64,000 bases of DNA from NCBI RefSeq assembly GCF_963855985.1, contig NW_026973569.1:310001-374000 (forward strand). Reading direction: 5' to 3'. The notes under the pieces were generated by a model. It was not told the origin of the DNA, did no database searches, and worked only from the letters and a program-made list of their open reading frames with translations. Positions 44,248-54,751 of this stretch are shown here, piece after piece. Each line of letters begins with the position of its first letter. Position 1 is the first letter of the stretch. Origin of the DNA: Ostrinia nubilalis (taxonomy: Eukaryota; Arthropoda; Insecta; Lepidoptera; Crambidae). Both the position numbers and the translations under genes were made by a program.

Positions 44248-45292
44248 TTAATAATGCACGTTTAACTTTCTTCATTCACTCTCACTATTATATAATTGTT
44301 ATTTAATTTGAAATCTACCTAATCAATTTAATTTCAGAAACCACTTACATTAGTGTTATAAATCTAGATTTATTATAATAATATTATGTAGATTCAGTAA
44401 AATAATAATATTTTATGTAAAAATTAATGAATTTAAAAATGGCATCACCGTACGTGATCTACATAGGTAGTTCTTATTTCTAATCTCGAGGACAAAGCAC
44501 GAGCATAATATCTAATAAATGTAATAATTTTGAATATAATTCCATATTTTATTAAATCAAATAAACTAAACACACTCTAGTCAACTGTAAGTGGTGTAGT
44601 ATAGTTTGGAGCGAAGACGGAATCTATCCACGATACAAACTATACACGATCAGTACGCAAAATTCGTGTATAGTTTGTAGTGACCGACGTACAAAGAGAC
44701 ACTCCAAAATATACACGAGCAGTTTCCTATGGGTGCGTTCTGGCCATGTATAGAACGGAAAGACGCCTTGGCGCTGGATCGGTGCGATAAGTAAGAGAGA
44801 TCACCGGTGGGCGCGGAACAATGCAACTACCCGAAAGTAAAAAAATAAATGTAGGAATGTAGTTTCGATATTTAAACGATATTACAATATGTTTTAGATA
44901 TTGTACGATAAATAAAACGATTACAACAAATGTACTAGATGAATGTGGATGAATGTAGTGTCTATAAATAGAATTAATGTAAGCCGATGAATAAATTAAG
45001 CACCGATTAATGATGAAAGATTGCTTAATTTGATCCTACAATAATTCAAGACAATACTTAACGATGTTTAACGATAGGAATTCGGATAAATACGATATTA
45101 CTGATGTGACCCGCAAGCACTGATACCGCACGATGTTGGATTAAGTAAATACTGATTAAATAGATTAACTCTGCAACCAATAACCGATGAATGAAATGAA
45201 TAGATTTTACTAATTGCCGAGTATTTTAACCAGAAATACCACGATATTTGGAACGCGATACAGTACAATTTACAGGTGCTAGGTGGAAACTG

Positions 45293-45310
45293 TCCCGGGT
45301 TTCGGCACCA
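45293..45310 (-). other. Primer-binding site for tRNA-Phe
   Basis: Minus strand TGGTGCCGAAACCCGGGA, 7 nt inside the LTR, is complementary to the 3' end of tRNA-Phe (CGGGTTTCGGCACCA). Confidence 0.8.
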
Positions 45311-45317
45311 AAATGGA

Positions 45318-45984
45318 TGTAGCAAACGCACCACGATTAAAAGGCGATTGGTGGCTTCCTGCTACACCTGGATCAAACCGTAGAAGGCTTGCCGGTAAAA
45401 AGGGATCGATGTTCTGTACGAGCAGTACGCAATGACAAAATACTATGCACTCACGTACCTTGAGCAGATCGTTGACAGTTCCACCTCGAGTATCGGCAGC
45501 GGGAGTTGGGAATTCCTTTGGTTTCTAGCACATTTGGGCGTGTAGATGATGAGGTAAGTTGAGATCACATGGGAGGGTGACTAGCACACGCGTCGACGGG
45601 CCCGTTAGATACGAATAGAAGATGGTGATGTGACCGGTGCGGCCTCCAAAGCGTGACTGCCCTCAAGTTGTCAATAAAAATCCAACTCGAAGGAAGCAAG
45701 GAAGGAGCGCATAAGCAATGTCCGGAGGCCCAATTGGGGGGGAATGGGATTTAAAAGGTTGGCAGCGCACTTGTGACTTCACTGATGTTGCGGGTGTACA
45801 TGGGCGACGGCAATTGCTTACCATCAGGTGATCCGTCTGCTCGTTTGCCTCCTATCACATAAAAAAAAAAAAAAAAAAGCAGCCTAGTTTGACTGCGTTT
45901 TGTCACTACATCGATACTTATGCAGAGACATCGATACCCGCGATTATTATGAAAATTAAAACGAAAAGTTACGATGTCGGAACA
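45318..45984 (-). repeat. BEL/Pao 5' LTR, 667 bp including a SINE
   Basis: Longer than its partner because of a roughly 160-bp SINE with target copy AAGCA. Other differences include a 7-bp indel near 45600 and an 8-bp indel near 45695. Confidence 0.92.
45718..45876 (+). mobile_element. SINE/RTE-type retroposon in the 5' LTR
   Basis: Ends with TTACCATCAGGTGATCCGTC, a lepidopteran retroposon tail, then about 18 A. AAGCA flanks both sides (45713-45717; 45877-45881), and the empty site is seen in the other LTR. Confidence 0.85.
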
Positions 45985-45989
45985 GATAA

Positions 45990-46537
45990 AAAAGTACTTA
46001 TTTTAATACAATGTCTTAATTCATTAATAAATTAAACATACCTACTATCACAGAAGAAAGAATGACATCATAGCTACCTACTTACTACGCGAACACAAAA
46101 CGGCTACATCCTAGAACTAAAATCATATTTGTACTTTGCACAAACTTAATCTAATGTTACTCGCTGTACTTTAGCAACACTTTATTTTTTACTGAATATT
46201 ATTGGGGTACCTATGCATTATGGTAAAAGAACTAGCTTGTCGTAATTTGGTGTATCGATGTTACTCTTCCGTTTCATTTACCTACACGGAAAGGTTATAC
46301 CTAGTTAATATTTTATCGATAAAATTCTTAAAACATCATAAATTGTATTCAAAAGAAATTATTTATTAAAGGCAAAACATCAAGTCCCGACGGGCGCGCG
46401 CGTGACACTCGACTGATATAATACCCGCCGGCGGGGCGCTTCGCTGTAGGTAATTATCGGATGTACCGCGCGGAGTGAGCCAGGCCTGTTATTACATATC
46501 TATATATATGTATTTGCTGCGGTTTCTTTTATATTTT
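45990..46537. other. No gene recognised
   Basis: Flank of the BEL/Pao element, including a GC-rich stretch near 46385-46470. No repeat assigned. Confidence 0.4.
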
Positions 46538-47700
46538 TTAGGGTTCTGTAGGAAGAATTCGTAGTCGTCGTGAACAATCAATATTCTTTGAAGTGGTTAA
46601 AAAACCGTTGAAAATGGAAATGATTGTTTTGTTGCGATTTTGGCCGCTACAACAATCGCAGTAAAAGATCACTTTTTTTAACCCTCTACTATCAACGTCT
46701 TGTAAATATTTATAAATACATGTACCTATCTCTTTGGCACCTCGTTTTCCATCACTCTCCCCCCAAGTGAAACAAAAACCGTTTCTAGTACTACATTCGT
46801 ACACTGTAAAATTATATACAGTGTATTTTCTACTATAGTATAGTAAAATATTATCATCATGGGGTGTATTTAAGACTTTTTGTAAGTCAAAACTGGATAC
46901 CACAGTGTCCTTGTCGATCAAATGCAATTTTTGATGACATTGAAATCTTTCATATGTTGCATCTTTTTATTCAATATGAGCATTAATAATTTCGGAATCC
47001 TCCTTGGTTTTTGTTTCATTAAGGTTGTTTTCAGTTTTGGTACAAATTTTGCATTTATCCTTTTTCGGAACGTGGACAGAAACATTATCGTATTCTGATT
47101 TAAACAAATCTTTGAACTTCCGCTCACCAAAATAATCTTTCTGTTTTTGTTCAAAAAATTTTCGATATAAGCGATAAACGTTCGTGACACTTTTGTATTC
47201 TTTTGGTAATACAGTTTATTCGAGTTTTTGCTACAGTAATGAGAAGGAAGGTATGGAAGAGATTCGATGTAGCTTCTTGCCGAAGCTATAACAGTATCAT
47301 CATATTTTGGACCTGTGCATTTCTTTCGCTTTTATTCCCCAGAAAGCCCTTCTACAGAATTACTTAAAGTGTAAAGTAGAAAATTCTGTTTGATATCTAA
47401 TGTCTTGAGAATACATTTTTGACAAACTTGTTTTCTTCCTTCACCTTCATTAATGTAGTACTCATAAGTGAATTTCCTTTTATTATCAATCAAGTCTATT
47501 TTCGGTCTGTTAACAGGAACTCTTAAAGCACATTGTACAATCCAGTCTTTTTTTCTTTGGCTATTTAACTTCCAAAAGTAATCGAAAATATTTTGTCGCT
47601 TCTCTTCTGTTATTTCGAAACATTGCCTTGGACATTTTTCTGTTTCACAGGGATTCGGTTGTAATTTTTTTTTTTCTTCTATGACTTTTCCTGATTTTGT
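46538..47700 (-). pseudogene. Transposase-like gene of an uncharacterised insect family
   Basis: Coding traces follow one another in at least three frames: SYETKSGKV; CPRQCFEITEEKRQNIFDYF; VCQKCILKTL; SHYC followed by YYQK; PKKDKCKICTKTE; SSFDLQKVLNTP; then GFCFTWGESDGKRGAKEI and CDCCSGQNRNKTI. The order (Cys-rich start, SHYCR-like motif, PKKD-C-C, FDLQ-L-P, GQN-N) is one I recognise from predicted proteins annotated as uncharacterised in many insects. Two Asp positions (FDLQ; YCDCC) would suit an RNase-H-like nuclease; that is inference. The 5' end is cut by transposon fragment B, and the 3' end is lost near 46540. Confidence 0.6.
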
Positions 47701-47709
47701 TTCATAACT

Positions 47710-48335
47710 CGCACCCCCCCCTGGAACAAGTATGCAAGTCCACTTGTGCGATATTTTTGTTATTGCACTAAAAAATCAAGAAGGAGGTAATACATATTGT
47801 CAATTTTTTTCATAATTTTTCTCTTAAAAATGAAGAAATTAAGTACAAATATGTAAAACTAGCGGCCGCCCGCGACTTCGTGCGCGTGGATCTCGTTTTA
47901 CCCCCCCTTCATCTATCTTACGCGGTTCAGATTTTTTCATACAAATGTTTTTTCCCGCTAACTCCCGTTCCCGTGAGATTTTTGCAATATCCTGTTGTAA
48001 CTAAGCTTTAAGTTTACTAAGGTACCTGCATGCCAAATTTCAAGAGTATATCTTACGCGGTTTAGATTTTTTCATACAAATGTTTTTTCCCACTAACTCC
48101 CGTTCCCATGGGAATTTTGCAATATCCTGTTGTAACTAAGCTTTAAGTTTACTAAGGCCAAATTTCAAGCGTCTAACTTAAGCGGTTTAGATTTTTCGTA
48201 CAAAAGGATTTTCCCGCTAATTCCCGTTCCCGTGGGAATTCCTAAGTATCCTATAACCTGCCCAGGAGTATGAAGAATAATTGTACCAAGTTTCGTTAAA
48301 ATCCGTCAAGTGGTTTTTGTTTCTATAAGGAACAT

Positions 48336-48380
<45 letters not shown>

Positions 48381-48544
48381 AATTTTACTGATTGCATTTT
48401 TGGCATCAGTATCGATCACTAATCACCCCCTGATAGTTATTTTGAAAATATATTTCATGTACAGAATTGACCTCTCTACAGATTTATTATAAGTATAGAT
48501 ATAGATATTGCAACATTAAAATATCTAAATTTCCATAACAAAAA
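47710..48544 (+). mobile_element. Fragment B: second copy of transposon A's end, with Helitron inside
   Basis: CGCACCCCCCCTGGAACAAG starts an approximately 190-bp match to the right end of transposon A (37597 inward). The match is split by the Helitron (47859-48505) and resumes for about 40 bp at 48506 before stopping at another repeat. Confidence 0.8.
47859..48505 (-). mobile_element. Non-autonomous Helitron
   Basis: Minus strand begins TCTATATCTATAC and ends with GCGGCCGC-TAG (CTAG terminus preceded by a palindrome), inserted between A and T with no duplication. Comparison with transposon A shows the exact empty site. The interior has about three 130-bp units (GCGGTTTAGATTTTT-like) and (GACA)11 at 48335-48377. 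Confidence 0.8.
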
Positions 48545-48845
48545 ACCGGCCAAGTGCGAGTCGGACTCGCACACCGAGGGTTCCGCCGTACAAACGTAGC
48601 GGTTTACAATTTATGACGTATTAAATCAAATTACTTACTAGATATCGTAGTAGTCTTTAAGTTTTGATTCCGTTGCGAGTAGTGGCGAATTTCAAAATAT
48701 CCTCAGCGTTTTGAATTTTTGCGTTGATTTAGAATTTTTCACAGTTTAGAGGCAATTATATTTAAGAAGTGTTTGATATGAATTTCAAACTTTAATATCT
48801 CTACGCGTTCATGTGAAAAAGGGTAGGTAGTAAGTTTATAATTAT
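48545..48845. repeat. Dispersed repeat with ACCGGCCAAGTGCGAGTCGG
   Basis: I recognise this motif from dispersed repeats in many lepidopteran sequences; its class is not known to me. It borders fragment B and the LINE tail. Confidence 0.5.
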
Positions 48846-48848
48846 TAA

Positions 48849-49500
48849 AGATGAAGATGAAGATGAAGATGGAGATGGAGATGGAGATGGAGATGGAGAT
48901 GGAGATGGAGATGGAGATGGAGATGGAGATGGAGATGGAGATGGAGATGGAGATGGAGATGGAGATGGAGATGGAGATGGAGATGGAGATGGAGATGGAG
49001 ATGGAGATGGAGATGGAGATGGAGATGGAGATGGAGATGGAGATGGAGATGGAGATGGAGATGGAGATGGAGATGGAGATGGAGATGGAGATGGAGATGG
49101 AGATGGAGATGGAGATGGAGATGGAGATGGAGATGGAGATGGAGATGGAGATGGAGATGGAGATGGAGATGGAGATGGAGATGGAGATGGAGATGGAGAT
49201 GGAGATGGAGATGGAGATGGAGATGGAGATGGAGATGGAGATGGAGATGGAGATGGAGATGGAGATGGAGATGGAGATGGAGATGGAGATGGAGATGGAG
49301 ATGGAGATGGAGATGGAGATGGAGATGGAGATGGAGATGGAGATGGAGATGGAGATGGAGATGGAGATGGAGATGGAGATGGAGATGGAGATGGAGATGG
49401 AGATGGAGATGGAGATGGAGATGGAGATGGAGATGGAGATGGAGATGGAGATGGAGATGGAGATGGAGATGGAGATGGAGATGGAGATGGAGATGGAGAT
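48849..49500. repeat. Perfect hexamer array (GGAGAT)105, tail of a LINE
   Basis: Three GATGAA units (48851-48868) precede 630 bp of uninterrupted GGAGAT (48871-49500). Read on the minus strand it follows a LINE 3' UTR, the place where other LINEs here have short repeat tails. The long Met-Glu and Ile-Ser frames through it are by-products. Confidence 0.95.
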
Positions 49501-49672
49501 ATTTTTATTTATCAGACCATGTGTGACAGACAATACAGAAATATATTTTTGGTGTTAGTAGATTTTGTTACTATCAACATGTCTTACCGATATTCGGCGT
49601 GTAAAAATTATAATTACTTAGTGTGTTTTTATAAGTCAATACAGCGAAGTCAAATACAAATTAATTTAAAAA
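49501..49672 (-). mobile_element. LINE 3' UTR (continues at 55694-55979)
   Basis: The coding end at 55697 and this UTR are contiguous if the foldback element and one TATA are ignored: the stop codon is followed by CATTATA there, and TATTTTTAAATT continues here. Confidence 0.7.
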
Positions 49673-50357
49673 TATACAGGGTGTCCCGTAATGTAACGTC
49701 AAGCCGGAACTGGGTGTTGAGGCAAGTTGTGCTGGTTATCAGAAAAATATAAAAAAAAATCTATGTGGCATATTTTAAAAATAATAGGCATTTAAAAAAA
49801 ATCAAAAAATTCTACTCCAGGTGACGGTCCTTTTGCTCGTGTTGCCACAAATCTTCACTTTTTCCAAATTTTTTTTTTTTGTTATGTAACCCTGAATAAT
49901 GCTTCTCTAAATTGTTATCAAAATTACAAAACCAGCTGCTCCAGCTTGGATGAAAAAAATACATTATTCCCAAAAAAATTTTCAAAATAAAAATTTTGCC
50001 TAGTTTAAACTGACTGTACTGAAAAAAAAAATGTACTACGCGAGTGTGGCAAGTGCCGTCATAATTTGGCGCATTTAGTAAGGACTCCAAAATTGTATAA
50101 CACTTGGTAAATTTTTGCTGTAATTGTCGACAATTTTTGGTTTTTTGGAAATAGTCCCGATTTTAACTTTATCTACCTTGGTTAAAAATTATTATTCTAA
50201 TGTGCCCAAAATTCAAGTTTCTGTGACTGACTACCGTACAGTCAGTCACAGAAACTTTTGTCACCATGACAGTAATTAGTAGTTGACATACTGTGACAAA
50301 AGTCACCCGTGCGCGCGCGCCTTTACTACCTGCTCTGCCTGCACTTGTACTTGGTAA

Positions 50358-50727
50358 CAGGGATAATAAGGATATGAAGTTTCGGTTATGGATACGGTTA
50401 CGGATATTAGAATAATATTATACCGGTTTCGGTTACGGTCACGGATATGAAATCATTTCAGATTATCCGAAATCTCGGATAATTTCGGTTACGGAATTAC
50501 ACAATTCCAAGACGGGCCGCAGACCGCAAACTGCAAAACTATGAAATCGGCAGCGCGGCATTGCAGCTGCGGCGTGTATACTGCAGATTTCATAGAGTTT
50601 TGCAGTTTGGCCGTTATCCGAAACTATCCGTAACTTTTGAATCAGTTTCGGTTACGGTTATGGACATTTTTTTATTTCGGATATCCGATAGTTTCGGTTA
50701 CGGTTACGGATATCCATAACATCCCTG
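50358..50727. mobile_element. 370-bp hAT-type MITE
   Basis: Ends CAGGGAT/ATCCCTG and an 8-bp duplication CTTGGTAA (50350-50357; 50728-50735), both hAT hallmarks. The interior is built of GGTTACGGATAT-like words. Confidence 0.88.
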
Positions 50728-51229
50728 CTTGGTAACATGGCCCTCTCCGTCCCGCTCATACCTTTTAAAATGGCTTCTCCACCTCACTTAAGCCAGAAAC
50801 TTGAATTTAAGGCACATTAGAATAATATTTTTAACCAAGGTAGATAAAGTTAAAAACGGGATTATTTCCAATAAACAAAAATTGTCGACAATTACTGCAA
50901 GATTTTACAAAGTGTTATACCATTTTGGAATCCTTACTAAATGCGCCAAATTATGACGTCACTTGCCACACTCGCGTAGTACAATTTTTTTTTCAGTACA
51001 GTCAGTTTAAACTAAGCAAAATTTTTATTTTGATATTTTTTTTGGGAATAATGTATTTTTTTCATCCAAGTTGGAGCAGCTGGTTTTGTAATTTTGATAA
51101 CAATTTAGAGAAGCATTATTCAGGGTTACATAACAAAAAAAAAATTTGGAAAAAGTGAAGATTTATGGCAACACGAGTAAAAGGACCGTCACCTGGAGTA
51201 GAATTTTTTGATTTTTTTTAAATGCCTAT

Positions 51230-51451
51230 TATAGCAAACCGGTTACTACGTGCCTATCGCGCCGGCATCACGCTACGCTACCCGATATGGGCATAGCTCG
51301 AATCCCGCGCGAGCTACACCCCGCGCGCCGCGCCCCGCTAACGGTTACAGCGCTCTAGAATTTTCGATCGGCGTCCCGCCCATAGCCGCGACGCATCGAT
51401 CGCCAGTACGCGTTCGCGCTCCGCACGTTACACGCGCGCGCGCTGCTCATA
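51230..51451 (+). repeat. Gypsy left LTR, 222 bp
   Basis: Does not start with TG; 17.6-like Gypsy elements also deviate from TG...CA. The GC-rich right half contains CGCGCGCG. Confidence 0.9.
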
Positions 51452-51453
51452 TC

Positions 51454-51465
51454 TGGCGCCCAACG
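51454..51465 (+). other. Primer-binding site for tRNA-Lys
   Basis: TGGCGCCCAACG, 2 nt after the LTR, is complementary to the 3' end of tRNA-Lys; 12 nt match. Confidence 0.85.
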
Positions 51466-51520
51466 TAAAATATGTATAAGTGACCTACAGTGACAGTGTA
51501 AAAGTTATTCGTTCTCCGCA

Positions 51521-54500
51521 ATGCATACAAGAAGCCGAAACGCGTGTGACAGAGAGAATGCGGCGCCGAATCCCGCATTTCCCAGCCCTCTGACGCCCAC
51601 GCCGCCGACGCAGGATCGCGATGAACACGAAGTTCCAACAAGCCGCGATACGACCTACGTTCCCGCTTCTCACTTTTCTACTGAAAACGTAGCCAGCATA
51701 ATAGAATCATTGCAAAGATCGCAGACGGAAGCATTCAAAGACCTCCTGTTATCTGTGACACGAATTAACACGTCGACACCGGCCCCAGGGGAAGGCACCC
51801 TGGCCCGCTGTAAGTCACAATTTTCCGGCCATCCGAACGAATCGGTAGAAGCGTTTATAAACGCCGTCGAGGCGTACAGCGACTGCGCTCAGGTGTCCAG
51901 CACCAACATCGTCCGCGGCCTCGCATTTCTCTTCAGTGGTGATGCTGCTACGTGGTGGCTTGGCATCAAGAACACCATCACATCGTGGGACGAGGCCAAA
52001 GAGAACCTGATAAGTGCCTTCGGTGACCGCCGCCCGCCACACCGCATTTACCTACAGCTATTCGCGAGCCCGCAGATGCACAATGAAAACACGGACACAT
52101 TCATAGCGCGCAGCCGTGCCCTTCTATCGAAAATATCGGATAGAGACGTCTCGGAGAAGGCCAGGCTTGACATGGTGTACGGCCTCCTACACACTAAAAT
52201 CCGGCAGAGACTACGCCGTGAAGAATTTGCCACTTTTCAAGACCTACTACGTCATGCGCGCAATATAGAAGACAGCCAGGGCGAGGCAGATACGTCGAGA
52301 GGTACTCCGACGCCGCGCACGGCACCCCGCGCGAGCACAACATACGCCGGTCCCCGAGCGCCCACTTATACGGCGCCGGAATCCGCCATACGTGCCCCGC
52401 AACCGCCGCCTGCCGCCGCCGCCAGCCGCTATCCGGCCCCCGCAGCCGCCGCCACCCGGGCGCCGCCGGCCGTCACGTACGCCGCCGCCCGCCAGCCGCC
52501 GCCGCCCCCGCCGCCGTCGTCCCCGCCGCCGCAACCATCACCTGACGCCGCCGCCGCCCCCGCCGCGAGAAAGTCGCGTCCCACATGCACGTACTGCAAA
52601 AGGTTTGGACACACCCGCGATCAATGCCGTAAGTTGCAGAGCCAAGGTCAGTCCCAATTCCCTACTAACTATTCAGTGCGTGATAACGGTGATAACTCGT
52701 TGCGTGACAAAAGTGAGCCATTCTTTAGTGTCGAATCCCGGTGGTTTTCGCGTAAAGTGCGTAATCAGTGTTCGAAACCAATTCGTAACTTAAACTCTAA
52801 AGACTCTAACCATAAAACTACAAAGAAAACGACTCGTCCATCAAATAATAGTAACTCGAAAATACCTACTAATTGTAGTGATCAAAGTTCCTGCTCGTGT
52901 CCCGCTTCCGATGTGCAAAATCATTCTATTTCACAGAGTCCCAAAACGCGATTAAATACATTATTTGATGAACGAAGTCGCAATAACATTCAGTGTAATA
53001 GCGATAGTTACAATGCTCAATCTTTTAAAAGTTCGATTACTCCAGAAAAATGTAATTTTTCTCACTCTTGTAAAGATAAACAAGATGCTAAGAGTAACAA
53101 TAGTATGCCACAATGTAATACGAATCAACATGTTCAATCCTTACCAATGTCTCGTAAGTGTAATTCCGAAAAACTTAATTTTTCGCTGCCATGTGATTGT
53201 CGTAATAATTTGTCACAATGTGATAGTAATCAGCATACTCAGTCCTTACAAACTTGTAAGTGCAATTTTGATAAAACCAAATTTAATTCTTGTCAATCCT
53301 GTGACAATCGAGATAACGTGTCACAGTGCAATAATGTTCAGTATACTCAATCCTTACAAGCTTGTAAGTGCCATTTTCATAAGACTAACTGTAATGTTTC
53401 TCAATCCTGTGTTAATACAAATAGTGTGTCACAGTGCAATAATGTGCAGTATAGTCCATCCTTACAAGTTGATTGTAAGTGCAATTATGTAAAATTTAAT
53501 TCCACTGATTCTTGTGATTATAATAATTTTGTGTCACAATGCAACAATAGTCAGTGTCGCCAATCCTTACACAGTCATTGTAAGTGCAATTTTGAAAATT
53601 CTAATTTTGTTTATTCTTGTGATAATTCTAGTAATAATGAGTCACAATGCAAAAATGATCAGAATAGTCAATCCTTACATAACTGTAAGTGCAACTTTGA
53701 CAAATGTGTAATTAATTCTACATCTTGTGAAAATCTTAGTTCAGTGCCACAATGTAGTGATGTTCAGAATACCCAGTGTTCACAAAAATGTCAAAACTGT
53801 AATTTGATCAAATGCTATTGTTTTGAATACGAAAATGTAAATAATGGAGCGCGTGCGTGTGATGACGATTTTGCGGATAGCCCCGTAGGCCGCAATTTAC
53901 GCCCTATTTTTCATATTGACATCTTAGGTCACAAGGGTACCGCTCTCATCGATACGGCCGCTAGACACTGTATTGCGGGTCACACGCTGTATGCTCTCCT
54001 TCTACGCCTGGGTCATCAACTTCATTCTTCCTGGCGGGAAATAAAACTCGCCGACGGTATAGTCCGACGCATGGAAGTACTTACTACCACATTACCTGTG
54101 CGTTTAGAGCAGACTGTCATCAGAATCCCATTTTTAATTTTTCCAGACGCTACAAATAACGAGACGTTACTGGGAATAGATTTTATTACGGCTGCTAAGG
54201 TAGTAATAGATTTTCACAACGACTTGTGGTATTTTAGCAATAACGATCAAATAAAATATAATCTATCGTTTGAACCTACCTCTCGTTCCGTGTCCTGCGC
54301 TTCTACAGAGGTTCTTAGGGATGATGAAGGCCGTCATCTCAATCCAGCTGAGCGACAAGCGCTCGCTGATGTCCTCACCAGGCACGCGCATATTTTCAGA
54401 GCAGGGGGAGGCCCAACACCGTATGCAGAGCATCGCATCGAGACTGGTGAACACCCGCCAATAGCTGTGCCTCCTTACCGCCTGAATCCCTCAAAGAAGG

Positions 54501-54751
54501 AGCAAATGAAGGTAGAGATTGACAAAATGTTACAGGATGACATCATCGAAGATTGTGAATCGGCTTGGTGTTCCCCGGCGCTGATGGTGCCGAAGTCCAA
54601 TGGTGGTATCCGTTTTTGCGTAGACTACAGACGCCTAAACGCAGTCACCAAGTCCGATACTTACCCGATGCCGCGCATCGATGAGCTGTTGCAGAGTACT
54701 AAACGAGACTGCTTCATGAGCACCCTGGACCTGAAGTCCTCGTACTGGTAG
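51521..54751 (+). pseudogene. Gypsy gag-protease-RT polyprotein, ends at in-frame TAG
   Basis: 1076 codons from ATG 51521. Gag capsid region at residues about 95-240 (FSGHPNESVEAFINAVEAYS, WWLGIKNTITSWDEAKENLI). A Pro/Ala-rich linker follows, then zinc knuckle CTYCKRFGHTRDQC (about 350). Next is an unusual Cys/Asn/Gln-rich tandem-repeat region (about 530-765), then protease with LIDTAARHCIAG (about 805) and the start of RT (SPALMVPKSNGGIRFCVDYR). The frame stops at TAG 54749-54751 right after STLDLKSSYW, where the family usually has glutamine. Gag and protease look usable; RT is broken. The GC-rich, codon-biased 5' half differs from the AT-rich repeat region. Confidence 0.9.
53108..53820 (+). 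repeat. Cys-rich coding tandem repeat in gag-pol
   Basis: Eight degenerate units of about 25-40 codons follow the pattern QCN..Q..QSL..CKCNF. They lie between the zinc knuckle and the protease. The DNA also repeats (TCACAATGC, AATCCTTAC, TGTAAGTGCAA). Confidence 0.85.

Larger units (their letters stand above)
42495..44766. mobile_element. Mutator-like element, 9-bp duplication
   Basis: Ends are GCGTCTTTCC and its complement GGAAAGACGC; the inverted repeat extends over about 30 bp (TATACATAGCCAGAACGCA on the left, TGCGTTCTGGCCATGTATA on the right). CTTGGCGCT flanks both sides (42486-42494; 44767-44775). Subterminal copies of CAAACTATACACGA-like words occur at both ends. No transposase is left. 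A SINE and a TTAA element are nested inside. The superfamily is inferred from the duplication length. Confidence 0.75.
29415..45984 (-). mobile_element. BEL/Pao retrotransposon with deep nested insertions
   Basis: Bounded by LTRs and a perfect 5-bp duplication GATAA (29410-29414; 45985-45989). Minus-strand order: LTR, tRNA-Phe primer site, a long leader with a Mutator-like insert, gag, protease, RT, RNase H (split by a LINE), integrase, a polypurine tract (GGTGGGCGGGA) and LTR. The 16.6-kb span reduces to roughly 7.2 kb without the recognised inserts. Several frameshifts and a TGA inactivate it. Confidence 0.92.

Noticed and set aside
46538..48545. Transposase relic as the gene of transposon family A/B
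   Set aside because: The terminal repeat at 47710 points away from the coding region, so the gene lies outside that element.
48739..49558. Long Ile-Ser and Met-Glu repeat proteins on both strands
   Set aside because: They are translations of a perfect hexamer array; the length being a multiple of three guarantees an open frame. No other coding sign.
52392..53711. Proteins in alternative frames of the Gypsy gag-pol
   Set aside because: They overlap the clear gag-pol frame; composition reflects its Pro-rich and Cys-rich repeat codons.
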